This document shows, in pieces, positions 46,807 through 60,643 of a stretch of DNA of 64,000 nucleotides (position 1 is the stretch's first letter; every line of letters begins with the position of its first letter). Source of the DNA: Jackrogersella multiformis (Eukaryota; Ascomycota; Sordariomycetes; Xylariales; Hypoxylaceae). Both the position numbers and the translations under genes were made by a program. The notes below the pieces were generated by a model, which was given only the letters and a program-made list of their open reading frames with translations, was not told the DNA's origin and made no database searches. Where the stretch lies: the NCBI GenBank assembly GCA_902806575.1, contig CADCXD010000010.1:2790001-2854000 (forward strand). The letters run 5' to 3'.

Positions 46807-47631
46807 AAAGAAGGGACTTTCGGGGCTGGCAAAATGAGGAGCTGTTACAAACTATTCTGGATAATAGGGATGTGATAGTTATTGGAAGCGTGGCATTCCA
46901 ATTAACAAATCTGTTTGGACAGACTTGACGGATATGTATTTTTATTGGGCAGGCAAGTCAAGTAAGGGATATGGAAAAAGGAGCGGATCGGGAAATAACG
47001 TGTTCAGAGAACCCATTACCTACCTAGGTAGGTAGGTATGTTATATGATAGTTAGGGATTTATTCTCAAGCTCATATTTGTGAATTACCCCCTATCTTTA
47101 AAACCACGACTACACTTCGTCTCTTCGCGCAGATAATTCATAGTCCCTACCTTCTTCACTTAGCATCACCATTCTAAACTAAAAGGTTCAGGTAGGCCTA
47201 AGCACAGGGGAAAAGAAGCAGCCACAAGAACCCCAGACTCAATTAAGAAACTCAAGACTATGAGATTTTCAGCTGCCTACCCAGCTATCCTATCATACAC
47301 TCAGGAATCAATGTGCAATATCAACAAGACATAAGAGAAAGAGGATCAGCGAGTATGTCCAAAAAGTAGACCGACAAAAGAAAAGTCCGCGATGCCAAAG
47401 AGTGATATATCCTCCGCGCCATACCACATTACCTGCCCCGTATCGGCATTCCTTCATAGGTAAGCATATACCTAGCCTAGGTGCCTGAAAAATAAATTGA
47501 AGAAAAACTTTTCTCCCCTCCCCCTTTTCAAGACCAGCCAAAACCGTACGTACAAACAACAATACCCAACACTAACACTCGTACACTTATCCGCACCGCC
47601 AAATCACCAGGCCACCTACCTATCCACCTAC
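46807..47631. other. Intergenic between convergent genes
   Basis: About 0.8 kb; one TACCTACCTAGGTAGGTAGG block near 47017-47038. No gene seen. Confidence 0.5.
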
Positions 47632-50600
47632 TTACGCAACAACCTGCTCCACGGCGCGCGTGAACCACCCCCACCGCTCCTTGGCCGGGGACACCCAATC
47701 GCGCTTGGCGGTGTCGTCCTCCTTCTCGACGGCCAGGCTCCACGCCGTGGGGCCCGAGTACGTCAACTCGCGGTCGGCCTTGGCGGCAGCAGCGTCGTCG
47801 GCACGCCACTTGGCCACCGCCGGCACGGTGAGCGCGCCGTACCGGCGTCCGAGCCGGTCGTGCAGCCCGGCGGCCGCGCGCGCCCCCTCCGGCCGCGACG
47901 CCGTCCCGCACCGCCGCAGCCCGGCGAGGTGCAGGTCGGCCGCGGCGCGCAGGCGCTCCTTCTCCTTGGCGTCGGGGGGCGCGGACGCGGACGCGCGGTG
48001 CTCGTCCAGGTCGCGCAGCACCTCAGCGTGCACGCGCGCCGCGTCCCGCGTGCGGCCCGCCCGCGCCAGCAGCACCGTCAGCTTGTCCGCGAAGGTCAGC
48101 GAGTGCCGGTCCAGCCCCCCGCGCGACTGCCGCACGTTATAGTACAGGATGTCGGCCAGCGCCGCCGCGCTGTCCGTGTGCGCGGCCGACACGTGCGCGT
48201 CGATCAGCAGCTGCCCGATGTGCAGCACCACCGCCGGCGACCAGCTGCGCTGCACTTCGCGCGAGCGCCAGAGGGCCGTGAGGAGGGTCTGAGAAGGTGT
48301 TAGTTGGGTTTCTTTGGGTTTGTTTGGGCTTTCATTATATTTGGGATTGGAGAAGTTGCAGAAGTTGGACGAGAAAAGGGAAGGGTGAGATGCGCGTGAA
48401 AGAGTGAGAGAGAAATGAAGGGAATGGGATGAAGAAGCTTACCTCTAGTTCACCGTAGTTCTTCTGGTCGCCAAGCAGGGTAATCAGACTAGACAGGTCC
48501 TCGAAGCGCAAGCTGACGAAGTCAACATCCGCCTCGCGGAACGCGGCGAACACAGTATGCAGCACGGTCCGGCTCGTGAGGAGCATCGAGTCCTTGAGTT
48601 TCGCGTCGGCCGTCTTCCAGGCCGGCACCCCGTGGCCGGCGAGCAGCTCCGCCAGCTTGTAGCCCAGCACGCCGCCCCGCCGGTTGTGGTAGAAGCGCTG
48701 CGCGTTGGCGAACTGGAACCCGCATCTGGCGACGGCGTGGGCGCGCGGCAGGTCCTTGGTCTCGACCGCGAGCTTCCGCACGACGGTGTTGATCGCCTTG
48801 ACCGCGGCCATGGGGAAGTCGACCGTGGTGCGCTCGGTCGAGCTGGCGTCGCCGATTTCGGTGAGCAGCGCCACGTATAGATCGAAGGCCGCGTTCCTGT
48901 CGTTAGCGTAAGTGCCCAGAGTCTTGGAGTAGCGTTCGGTGAAGACGACGAAGAGCTTCTTGTCCAGCACGGAGACGAAGCTGGTGCGGCCGCGAGCGAT
49001 CCAGAGACTGCGGAGACGAGCGGTGTGCTCCAGCACGGTCTCTATGCTGGTCTTCTCCGTCATGTTGGTCGTTACCGAGACGTACTGCTCGTAGAGGAGC
49101 GTCTCTAGCAGAAGGTCCGCCATGATCTGCGAGAAGTGGTTGTGACCCGGCTTGCCGTCTGCATGGTACAGACCCTCTTCTAGGGCGATTAGGAATACGA
49201 GCGCGACTTTCGTGAGTTTTATGTCGAGATTGATGGTGATCTTCTGCTCGGAGATGTCGAAGCCGGGGAAGAGGATCAACACACGCAGTTGGCGGAGTAG
49301 TTCATGGCCTTCGCGCTCGAGCTTGACGGTCTTGTAGATGGAGGAGAGGGTTAAAGCGGCCTTGTAGAGTTCCATGGCGACTGTGGCTGTAGAAAGGATC
49401 TTGAAGACGCTCTCTTGCAACAGGCTGACTGTGGTGGTGAGAGACTTCTCAGTGTTGAGCTTGGTGTAGACCAATACTAACTCCTTTAATTTAAGGAGAG
49501 TCGTCTCGTGCCACCAGCCGTATTGAATCTTGAATTGCTCATACGTCTCGGAGCACACTGTAATGGCGCGCTCGATAGTTGTCGTCTCAGTCTTCTTCCC
49601 GCTCGTAATGACGGTGACGTAGAGAGTAGACAACCGCTTTTTGATAGTACTGATCTTAGTCTCCGTGAGAGTTGTGACGGTCTTCGTCTTCGCGATGACC
49701 TCCTCGTAGATCGTGACGGATTCGAGATAGTGCTCTTCACTCTTCTCGCACACTTCTGCAAGAGCAATCAGGGCCGTCAGGTAAATGGCAACCGAAACTC
49801 CGAAAACCTTCTTGACCGTCTCGCGGTACTCGACGGTGAGCTTGTAGAGGACCGAGAACTCCACCTTCGAATGGAACTCGAGGACGTACCGGTACTGCTC
49901 GTACACTAGCTGCGTAAACTCCTCCGACACCTTGTATTCGTGGTGATGCTTAGTAATGGTTTCCCATAGCACCACACAAAGCTTCTGGAGATCTGTCCAA
50001 CGACCCTCTTCGCGGTAGTACTTCACTACGATGGCGGCAGCATCAAAAGCCTCGGCGCGGCAGACACCGTTATTAGTGTACGATGCCACAATCTCAGCGT
50101 AGTAATCATATGCCTCCTTGCGTCCGAGAAGTTGGTAGGTAGACGCCAAGCGATAGAGAGTGTTGATGGTCAGCTTATGTGTTGCACCAACGTGCTTGCG
50201 GTAATGCTGAAGGAGCTCAGTGTATATCTCGATGATCTTCTCATAGCGACGATACTCCTCGTAGAACAATAGAAGGCTGGTAGTGATATCTGTGAGAAGA
50301 AGGTCCTCGGCCTTGAGCGAAGTAAGGCACGCTCTCCAGACGCGAATGTAGATTTGCTCTGCTTTATCGAATTTTCTCTGTCGGTGGTAGCAGAGCGCAA
50401 GGCGCGTCGCAGTTCCAACAGTCTCGGAGATGAAGCTTCCTTCGAGGGTAAGCTTCTCGTCAACTGTGAGGACACTCTTCCACACTAGCTCCAAAGACTG
50501 CCGCAGAACGATCTCTGCTTCAGTCCACTTTTCTTGTTTGAGATGAAGGTTGACGAGAGCCAACGAGGCTTTGAAGAACTGGCAATCGACCTTTCCAGAC

Positions 50601-53600
50601 TTGGCGCGCGTGTAGGTGGTCTCGTAGACATCGCGTGTGATAGTCTCAGTCTCGGTTGTCGTGGTGGTCACTTCCGTAGTAGTCTCAGTGATCTCTTCGA
50701 CAACTTCAGTGATGATGGTTGATGTCTCGTACGCTTCCTCGGTCTCGATCATCTTGCGTTCCTTAAACCATGACCAAGCTCTCTGGAGGATTGAGACAGA
50801 AACCACGAGCATCCCGAAAGTTCGGAACAAGGCCGAAAGTTCCTTGAGGCGGAGAACAATGATCTTCGATTCAAACGAACAGTGCTCATACTCAGCCCAA
50901 ACACAGACCATTATGTTGCAAGCTTCACTGTCTCGTTTGTGGCGGCGCAAGAAGTGAATGTACTCAAGCGCGATATTGAGCTGTACCAGCTGCAGCTCGA
51001 CAGTTGTCGTCTGGCGGCATGCTGTGCAGACGCGGCTCCAAAGCGCGACGTAGAGCTTCTCCGCGTGCAGGAATTGGTTCTTAGACTCGTATACCTTAGC
51101 GAGACTCAGAATTATGGTCAGTCGCAGTTCATCAGTCAATTCCATCTCTTCGCTAGCCTCGAAGAGAAGATCGTCGTACTGGTCCTTGCTCTCTTGAACA
51201 TCTCCTTTCTTGAGAACGACCTTCAACCCGGCTAGTTCTCTAGCCAGACCACGCTCCCGGACGGAACCGCGTCCAAAGCGGATTACGATGATCTCGTGGA
51301 GTTCCTTCAGTATCACAGCTGCCATATTCTCTTCTTTGATTTCTCGGTAGAGCTTGACTAGCGCCTCGTACCATTTTATGACATTGTCAGAATGAGCACC
51401 ATATTGTCCCTTGCACAGCTCAATGTAGAAGCGAATCATCTCTTCGCGGTAAGTGACAATAGTGGTTCGCTTGGTGTAGGTGATTTCCTCGGTGCAAGAC
51501 AAGAAAGTCGACGTGCAGGTAATTACCAGTGGGCTAAACTTGTAGAGAATGGTCTGACCAATCATAGAAGCATGGTAGAAAAACTCGGCAGCTTTGATTA
51601 CTTCCGACTGGGTTCGATATAGAATACCAATGATTATGAGACTCTGCAGAACCGTATGATGCTTCTCTCCAAAGCAAGAGGAGTGGATTTTCAGCGCCAG
51701 TTCGTGTAGACGAATAGAGTCCAGTGTCGGTTGGGTCTGCCAGCTGATCCACTCCAGCATGACGAAGAATGTAGACTCAGGGAAGATACCCTTAAAGTCA
51801 GTGGAGAGCGTCACGTCTCCCTTTGCGCTCATGAGGGAAGAGTGTTGGAAGTGGGTAATCCAGTATCGTACAGTGTATTGGACAATGGAATGAGACTGGT
51901 AAACCTGGTCGACGATCGTTCTGTTCACGACATCGAACGACGGCTCACATGGCTGAGTAAGAACATGCTTGGTGAATAGCAATAGAGTCATCGTCAGCAA
52001 TTTGTGAGCATCTTTGAGGGAGATGAGCCAAGACCCGCAAAGTCCACGGATGTAGCTTCGCACAATAGAGTGTTTGAAGCGAATGGCACCTTTATGCTCG
52101 ACGAGAAGTCCGCTGGTCGCAGATATCACCTTGCGCACATTAACGTGGGATGAGACTGTCCGCTTAGAAAGGTCGACGCTCAATAGATCTTCAGCTTCTG
52201 CGATTTGCAGCGGTCGCTCAGCAGCCACCATGAATGTAAGAAGATGGTTGATACTTCCATCTTTCAGATTAATCTTGTGGACTAGCTCCTTGAGTAGGCT
52301 GTCATGGTTCTTGCTGGGGTCAGGCTTGATGGTGTGTATCAACTTATGGAATGAGTCGAAGTCGACACCAGCGTCGAGGAGGTGAAGTGAGAGGTAGGCG
52401 AAGAGAAATGAGCCCCTCGCGCGGGACACCAACTGACTTAGCAACTCCTGTTGCTTCGCCTGCGTTTGAGAGGTATAGACACCGCGTCTAGAAAGGCCGT
52501 CGATCAAGTAGAGCTGAATATCATCGTTGACATGTTCGGGGGTGACAACGAGATGTTTACAGTCAGGCTGGCCAAGGTGTGAAAGGGGGCGAGAGAAAGT
52601 GACGGCGCGGATCTTGGGTAGTTTCTTGACACTCTGATGAATACGCCTGTACAACTCGAGAGCAATTGCATCACCGCCGACAATCTCGTCTAGCCCATCA
52701 ACGATGATCGTGAGGTTGACTCCCTTGCTATTGACGGTGGTTAGACCGGCATCAAGCACAGCCCATAGCTGATTAGCAAGTTCCTTCTCGTTATGTTGGC
52801 CCTCGAACTTGGCGAGGAGTGATGACATCTGCTCGAAGAGGCGGATGTCACCGATGCTGATCTCGAGAAGTTGAGAGAGTAGACTCTTTAGTAGAACCAC
52901 AGTGGTCGACTTTTCTGGGTAGTCGACAGCTACAGCTTGTTAGATTCGTCAATAAAAAAATAGGGGCAGGGAACCTACCAAAGGTGTACGAGATGGTTCT
53001 GTGTTTTTGATCCAGATGACCAATTGGCCTCTCCAGCTGGTCTCGCACCCAGGCTGCAAGCATGCTCTTCCCGCACCCAGCGTTTCCTGTGATAGCCAGG
53101 ACATTCTCGCCCTTCTCGAGGAATTCCAGTAGGTCATCCTCAAGCCACTCACAGGTTCCTTCGACACGACGTTTCTTATCCTGAATGCGACCATATAGGT
53201 AAGACTTCACATGAGTTCGGGCTGAGCCCAACTCCCGTTGTAGTGCTGCCACATCGTTCGCGGCTTGGGTGCTCCCCAATTTGTAGCCCCAGACCGTATA
53301 TATGAGTTGTTCTCTCTTGGTGCATATCTCCTCTAGTTGGCTTCCGAACTCACGGTCGAAGTCAATTCTCACCGACTTCTTAGAGAGACGGCTAATCCGT
53401 TGGTGGTAGAATATCGCGATATCTCCGAGTAGGTATACGAGACAATTGATGACTTCACCTAGAGCATGTGCAATACCCTCGCTTAGCACGAACAGGGAGC
53501 GAAGCTCAAGGGTGTTTGCTAGGAGTTGGCCGAGCTCGTATAGGGTGTTGAATGTCGGCTCCAGAGCTTGGGCTTGCTCACACCCGAGCTAATCTCGTCA

Positions 53601-54078
53601 GTGACATGTCATGAACAGGGAGACTTGTAGAACATACCTCGAGGAGAAGGTAACAGCTTGCCAATGCAGTATCCCGTATAGTTGTGCTATCGGTGATGAA
53701 ATCCTTAACAGCTGTGGTAAACTCGTCGATCTGAAGACCGAAGAATTCGGCTTCCTTCAACACTTGATCCCATTGACTTCCTCGCTTGGGCATGTGGATG
53801 ATACGCTCGTCCGCGATGTACCCCAGGTAGACCTGGAGGTCGATCCGCTTGAGGTAGGCATCGTCCACGTCGTCTAGCTCGCGCACTAGCCTTGACCTTA
53901 CTCGCCTTGTTGATTCGATGGTACGTGTGACTTGAATACGCGTCGATGATCTTGACTCGGAGTGACTTGTAGTCCGGACGATGGTAGAGCTGTTTACATC
54001 AACCTCGCTGGATGAAGTGATGATGTTCTGCTTCACCAAGTCCGTGGACGTATGGTTACCGTTCACGGCAGAAGGCAT
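47632..54078 (-). CDS. Large NLR-like STAND protein: NACHT NTPase plus tetratricopeptide repeats
   Basis: Four exons (54078-53638, 53588-52979, 52929-48443, 48288-47632) give 2,064 aa. Junctions are coherent: LLLE to LGCEQ, SYTF to AVDYPEKSTTVVLL, GELE to TLLTALWRS. NACHT core: Walker A GNAGCGKS at about 315-322, Walker B LTIIVDGLDEI near 420-430, with FSRPLSHLG downstream. The N-terminal 300 aa is a predominantly helical segment of unknown fold, possibly the effector/oligomerisation part usual in fungal STAND proteins. From about residue 700 on come repeated helix pairs of TPR type (for example HAEKLYVALW, KAEQIYIRVW, EIYTELLQHYRKHVG). A Thr/Glu-rich linker lies about residues 1075-1120. Fungal NLRs act in non-self recognition and programmed cell death; the trigger of this one is unknown. 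The last exon is G+C-rich, so plus-strand frames there are shadows. Confidence 0.88.
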
Positions 54079-55950
54079 GGTCGAATCTATCTTATGTTCT
54101 TCTGCAGAAATCTGAGACGAGTGGGTAGAGGAAACAGACCTGCGATTCCGCAGAGCTAGAAACTATTAGTGGAGGTATTTAATGAGTGAATTGGCTTATA
54201 AGGTGGCTTACTTTGCGGTAATTTACGAAGCCCCAACATAAGGTATCTATGAACACTGAGGTCGGAAGCTTTAGGGGGGAGATCTGTTTGAGGTTTCCTT
54301 CAACTCTTAACCTGTTTTATGAACTACCGACCCCTTTTCATAGCCACCATATATAAGCTGATCTTCAGATATCCCAGCAATATTGATTCCGGATCGGGGA
54401 AACCGACTCAATCTCCGCCATGAAGAAGGAGAGGCTATTCAGTTCATAATTTCCAAGCAGAAGAAACGAGACTCCACGATTGGACAGGTATGTCTCTAGC
54501 TGACTTGAACATAGCGGCATATCCGAAGAGCGTGCGAGCAACTGATAGATCATTATGATGGTGTCTCAATGATACATTCGCGTCCAGGACGCCATGCGCG
54601 GATATTTCCAATTTTGGAAGTCGTCGCAACGCTATCAACGCGTGGCGCGCACGATGCCAGCTGAGTGAGATCGAGACCTCGTCGGCTACTTAATTGACGG
54701 CACGCTCCCGCAGGTGGCTTGCATACGGGGTGTTCGCTTTTTTCGGAGAATCTTAGACCCTTTACTTCGATGCTCATACATTTATCACCTAACAGTTGAT
54801 CGAAGCCAGCCTCTTATCCTCCGTGGTACCAAGAACGGTTATGATTGCAACGAGACCCTTCAACGGCAGAAGCTGTTGTCCCCCCACACAAGTCCTTAAC
54901 AGAGTGCTTACTCTCGCGGCAACTCGGGGAGTCTAATTCATCCACTGATTGATCCTCAAGGAGAAACAATATGCTGGCTTGGCGCCCTCATTGAGACCAG
55001 AAGAAAGGGAATTTCGATTGCCATGCAGCGTAAAACATACCTAGGTATCCGTGATATGATGAACGCCGTTCTGGACCTGCTCCCCCTCGACCAGAGCATT
55101 CCGTTTACGGCTTTTCACCGAAATTTGTTTTGCTTGCGCCACGCGTGGCATATGCAGGACGGTTCAATTACCTACCTAGGTCACCTAGGTCACCTAGGTC
55201 GCCGACTTGAGTGCATGTCAGCGGAATCCATGCATATTAAAGCGCGGCATCCTTCAAATAGAGCCCGACTATCGTCAATTCTTGGAGATGAAGGCGTCAG
55301 CCTCTTTCCTCGGTGGCCCGCATCGCATTACATTGACAGCGGTTGAGAGCGAGATCTTAGGGGTCTGAAGTGGGTCGTGGGCGCCGTGGAAGCTATGATA
55401 TTATGAGACATAGATCGTTAAGTGAGACACGGCAGATTCCACCCATTAGGGGTCTCATGGGGTGCATGCGTTGTGCGTGTACATCATCGGGATATAACCG
55501 CTCGGGTCCATGTGACTACCTACGTCTAAAGTTCCCTCAAAGGAGTGACCAACGGCGTCACTATCTGGGATAGGTACAGCATCTTGGTCAAGAAACACTG
55601 ATCAGAAATGAATGCTATTTCGGTCGGAGATTCTCCTTCCAGGCATAAAGCAACAATACCCAGCTGATGGCATCAGGGAGGTTTTTTGTCTTCACCAATA
55701 CAGAGTTACATTCGTATAACAAAACGACGTATGGGTATATCTGCTATGCGAATCCCAGTTGTCACTTGCTCACTACTATCAGATAACGACTTCAGATTTA
55801 CACAACATACCTATGACGTTCTATTCTATCTGCCCTGTCTATTCACCAAGTCTATTCAGCATCGATGCCTTTTATGTATCCGATATTCCAGAGAAACGAG
55901 CTCTGACTGTTGTATACGCAAATTGACCTACAACTCCATGACTGAAAAGT
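54079..55950. other. Intergenic
   Basis: About 1.9 kb between the NLR-like promoter and the 3' end of the desaturase gene. Contains one 9-bp tandem repeat (separate entry). ORFs on both strands are short and show no family. Confidence 0.45.
55173..55200 (+). repeat. Tandem repeat, 9-bp unit ACCTAGGTC, three copies
   Basis: Directly visible head-to-tail; a local expansion of the dispersed CCTAGGT motif. Confidence 0.85.
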
Positions 55951-57384
55951 CTATTGGGCCCACTTCATAACTCCAGGGTTGGCCGGGTCCTTTTCCACGT
56001 ACTGGCATGTGCGAGACGTCTCCCATAGGGAGCTCATGAATGAGCTATCATCGCTGTGGTAGAGGTCGCCAAGAAGTGGCTTGATCGCCCTTGTGGCTTC
56101 TTCGGCATAGTAAAAAGGAATACGCCTAGGCAATGTTAGCTTATTGCAAGGTAAGTGAGAAATATGATGTCCAAGCCCATCTTCTCCACTTACGAGAATA
56201 GGTGATGAACGACGTGAGTGTCGATGATGCCGTGGAAGACGTGGCGGCCGATGAAACCAAAGTCGCGATCGACAGTTGCGAGGGCACCGGCGACGAAGGA
56301 CCATTTCTCGCCGTCGTAGTGCGGGACATCTTCATGGGTATGGTGGAGGTACGTAATAGCCACTGTTACAATGTTAATAATCTAAGCCATTCGGATCTAT
56401 TCCGGATTCTGAACTCACCCAGCCAGTGGTTGACCCAGAAATACGGAACACCATACAGCAGGAACACCGTCTGCCAATCGAGGGCCAATGAGCCGTAGTA
56501 GAGGGCTGCGCATACAAGCCCGAGGCCGATATCGGAAATCAGAACGTAGAGGGCTTCTTGGGGACGGAAAACTCCGCTGAAGGGATCGAAGTGGCTGCGC
56601 CTCCACCACTTGGAATTCAGGTCCTGCATGCTGTCATCTCCGGCCGTCACGTTTAAGAGCAGATACATCTGCCACCCAGCCAATTGCTGGCCCAGTAGAC
56701 GGATCAAGTTTACGAGCGGTGCATCCTCCAGAACGTCCATGTCTACAAAAGCTGCTAGCGATTGCATAAAGTACGTCGGGCTCGTCCTTGGAACGAAGGC
56801 CATATCCTTCTGCATGTGGCCGGTGAATCGATGGTGGCGAGCGTGAGAGAACTTCCACGAGAAGAAAGGCACGAGCAATGACGAATGCAAGGCCCAGCCC
56901 ACGACATCATTGAGGGTTCGATGAAGCGAGAAGGCGCCGTGGCCGCACTCGTGAGCCAAGATCCAGATGCCGACGCCGACAAGGCCTTGGAGAAAGCCGT
57001 ACACTGTCCAAAGCAGGGTACGATAGGCTTGGTTAGGCACAGTCGGGATGTATGTCAGCGCGGCATAGCCAAGTGCGCCGGCCAATACGAGATCCCGCAC
57101 AACATAGGACAGCGACCTCACCGCCGAAGGCTGGAAGCAGTGAGGAGGAATGGCCTTCCGGATGGTGTTGATGTCTGGAAATTCCGGCTGCTCTGTGTTG
57201 AGTTTCTGATGAAGGATGTCAGCGTTGAAATCCTTTCGCTATCCAGCCATCTGCCTCTCTACTTAGGTAGGTAGGTAGGTTGCCGGGTTGCTAGATGATT
57301 AAAAGGTATGTATGTGTCTTTACTCACCATATGCACTGACCGAGACCTAACGCCAGGCGCTTCGACCTGAGTGACCGTCGACAT
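55951..57384 (-). CDS. Delta-12-type membrane fatty acid desaturase
   Basis: Four exons (57384-57328, 57205-56419, 56362-56194, 56125-55951) give 395 aa; intron branch sites and all phases agree. The three histidine boxes of FAD2-type desaturases are present: HECGH at about 104-108, HARHH at 140-144 and HVVHH at 331-335, with the family segment VDRDFGFIGRHVFHGIIDTHVVHHLFS restored across exon 3 and RIPFYYAEEATRAIKPLL at the start of exon 4. Hydrophobic stretches between the boxes fit an ER membrane enzyme that introduces the omega-6 double bond into oleoyl lipids. At 395 aa it is shorter than many fungal Delta-12 enzymes, mainly at the N-terminus (first exon only 19 codons), so an additional 5' exon or an alternative specificity cannot be excluded. 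Confidence 0.9.
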
Positions 57385-59971
57385 GATGAAGACGAAGACC
57401 GATGAAGACCAAGTCAAGTCCTATGAGTGTCGACCTAGGAATATTGGCGACTCGAGTACGATCTACTACCCTCTAGGTAGAAAAGCCGCGACTAGGTACT
57501 TGGACAGGCTTTATTATGAAGCTTGAAGCTTGAAGCTATCCCTCACCAGCCTTTGAATGAAGAGAAAAAGGAAGAATGCTTCGATCTCACCGCCGAGTTT
57601 TGAAAGTTTGAAGAAAATTTTCTGGACAGATCTTATCGGTAGTTTTATTATTATTATTTTATTTCATTTACCCCTTCCAACCCTGTATCGAGCTTAGACC
57701 CATGAGGAAAAAGGGGTCGGGTCGCCATTGCTACTAGGTAATGGTAATGTACTAGGTAGTATGTACTCCCTGGCGCTTATCCTCTTACGGCTTACACGTG
57801 GGGGCCTGGACCTGGTTGTAACGCGACTGTTCGTTGAGAAAGAGCCTCAACGTTTTCGTACGTTGCAGAAGGTACAGAAAGTGTAAGGCCCTTCCTTATT
57901 TTACGATAGGGGTCCTAGGGTTCGTGTCCTGGAAAGGGCCTTGGAAAGCGGATCTCGTCTAACAATCTATTCTAAATCTAAACCAGCACGGTTCGTAATT
58001 CGGTACAGCTCAACCTAACTAGTCCTACTATGAATGGTTTCCCTATTTAGATCCAAGGAACTCAAACGAGCCAATCCTTGTTCCAGGGTTCTAGCACGCC
58101 GGGATCTCAGCCAATGGTACATGTCATATTTAAATCTAGGTGGATACCTACCTAGGTATAGAACACACTTTTAGTATCAAGATTGTAGGGGGGAAAGATG
58201 AAAAAGGTGTGAAAGGACTTAAGTACATACATAGTAAGGATATACATAGATGGTAGATCTATCCCCATTTAACCAAAATGAGGCCTCCTTTAACATGATC
58301 CGCATAATAAAGTTAGTAAGGCAAACGATGGCAGTGGCAGAAATAGAAGACTGTTGTAACACAAGCAAACTTTCACTTGGTCTTACAAGATTCCGCTTAT
58401 GAATTAAGTATTATTAACGTTGGTGTCTTTTTAATCCCATTAACCTTATTTTCAATTGCTGCTAAGTACGCACTTTCCTGCTTTAATAATTGGTCGTGGG
58501 AATCATGGATGCTTCTAAACACGATGCATGATAATACCTATTTCAACGGAAACATCCATCGAATGTGGGTACTATGTAGGTACCTACACTACTTGAGGGA
58601 ATATGAGCAAGGCCTCCCCTCTTGAAGCTCGTGCAATATCTTTCAGCGTCCTTACACTCAGCTCGACGGCTTGAAATGCGCATGAGGAGGTTATGAGCGA
58701 ACACTTTTGAAGACGCCTCGGGTTCACATGCTAAGTACCTAGGTACATTTAACTCGAAGAATTTGGTCTGAAGGCACCCTACCCAATCGTTACTATCATA
58801 TATACCTAGGTACCTAGGCATTATCCATTGGATATGTACCCCTGATTCTCCTTTTGTACCTAGGTACCTCGTCATGGAGATAGAGTGGAGATACTAGTTG
58901 CCTAGCTAGGTTAGATAAGTACCTAAGTATCTATGTACTAATAGCTGTAAGTTAGGCAGAATACCTTATTGGCCCCGGATTTTCACATGATTCGGCAGTC
59001 GTTAAGGTACCTACTTACTTAATATTAGGTATATTAGGAAGGTATCCAGATCCATTAGGTCCTTTACCGAGCAGGAGAGTTTTTATCTCCAACTAAAAAA
59101 GGAGATGCGCTACCAACATTTTCAAGTCCCGGTTGCTATTCGTTATTCCTGACGAGTATGTACCTACTATGTAGTGTAGCTGCCTAGGTAGTATGTGAGA
59201 AACTTTTGAGATGACGATCCTTAAATGCCCCTCTACTACTATGGTATTTGCCTGCAACCGTAATACACTATATGTGTACAGTTGTCTCCACCTGACAGCG
59301 AATACCTACATACTTCTTACGAATTTCCTGTCGTTTTCCTATCGTTCGAACAGGTGCCACAATCAGCCCAGCTCATACGACTGGGCCCAGATCCTATACC
59401 ATGTCTCTACACTAGGCGGTGAATGCTATCCAAGGGTAACTGCGGTTGAGGCATTTCTAGCTTTCATTACATAGTATTAGGTTTGCCGGCTCGACCTCAT
59501 CAAAATTTACACGTGTAGAGGGGATCCTTGCCTATAGCTAAGTTTAAATATCCATGGATCGAGGGACAACCAACCTTAGTCAACCTAACAAAGTCAACTT
59601 AACAAACTAGGTACATACCTAGCCTAGGTACACTGGTGGAGAAAGTATTTTTATATTGCCCTCGTCCTCCTGGGCTGACCTTAAGTTTCTAGGTTAATAG
59701 TAGGCAAACCCCTCGAGGATTTGCTTGTGATCCCTTTCTCCCCAAACAACACTATCTTCCCGTTCTTAATAGTTACTAGCACTGGCTACCTAGGTAGTAA
59801 ATCCGATATCATCAAGCCGAAGTCGACACGTTTGGTAATCCTCCGAATCAAAACTCGCCCATGCGCCCTGGTCTTCATGGCAGAAACAAAACAAGTGCTG
59901 GTTCAGAATCTATAGAAAATGACACTTCCGTTCATAGTAGTGTCACATTTCTTTTCGAAGACGAGTAGCAT
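57385..59971. other. Long intergenic region
   Basis: About 2.6 kb with repeated TACCTAGGTA motifs (about 58146-58156, 58736-58746, 58802-58818, 58856-58868). A tandem GAAGCTT unit (7 bp) lies at 57518-57537. No supported gene. Confidence 0.45.
57518..57537 (+). repeat. Tandem repeat, 7-bp unit GAAGCTT
   Basis: About three copies in a row (contains the HindIII-like AAGCTT). Confidence 0.75.
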
Positions 59972-60448
59972 TTAGCGATGCGACATGATTACCCGAGAAC
60001 CGTAGAAGATCGTTATGGAAAGTGGAGCGCCGTATACTCTAGAACGACTGAAACTTTCACCGATGGCGCCATCAGATAGATGATAAACGGTTTGAAGAAT
60101 CACCTTGACAGCGGCTGTATTGTGGTGCGTGCATGCTATCTGCAGTGCCGTTACCCCAGTTTTGGGCCTATTGTCAATATTATTTCGCGCGAAGTAGAGT
60201 CGGCTTCCTACGCAACCAACGTGCTTGAAAAGGAGTTGCAGACGTTTTCTCTGGCCTTGGTCGCCCGAGGATTCTGTAGAAGAAAGTCCAAGCTGGATCT
60301 GCAGAATCGGGAGATAGCACGACGTTGTCAAGTATGTTGGCCCAGGTGCGTCAAATATAAACCGCCTCTCAGCAGCATCGGCACAGCGTGTCCATCCGTA
60401 CCGTACTAGGTAAATACCTATTATGGAAGTGCCGACTTGTTCCATCAT
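59972..60448 (-). pseudogene. Ankyrin-repeat remnant, 3' part of a decayed NACHT-ankyrin gene
   Basis: Frame of 158 aa containing one good ankyrin repeat, TGVTALQIACTHHNTAAVKVILQTV, and a partial second with YGAPLSITIFYGSRVI. It is on the same strand, about 0.2 kb beyond the truncated P-loop frame of 60644-61020, with the rest of a NACHT domain missing between them. Best read as the tail of a NACHT-ankyrin protein with an internal deletion. Confidence 0.55.
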
Positions 60449-60643
60449 CTACACTAGTACCGAGGGCTGCCATCTTCATAGATCTTGGTGCAGGCGATTT
60501 GACGTAACATCACTCCAGTTTAAAGGGACCAGGTGCAATTGTTTCCGGAATGGGTGGGTCGAACTTCTCATGACATCGATATATGAATTAGCGATACTCA
60601 TGTGATTTCGTTTCATCGGAAACTGCTTCGTGCCGTCTTCTGT

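Noticed and set aside
47497..48303. 268-codon plus-strand frame over the last NLR exon
   Set aside because: Low-complexity Arg/Pro/Gly shadow of the G+C-rich TPR exon.
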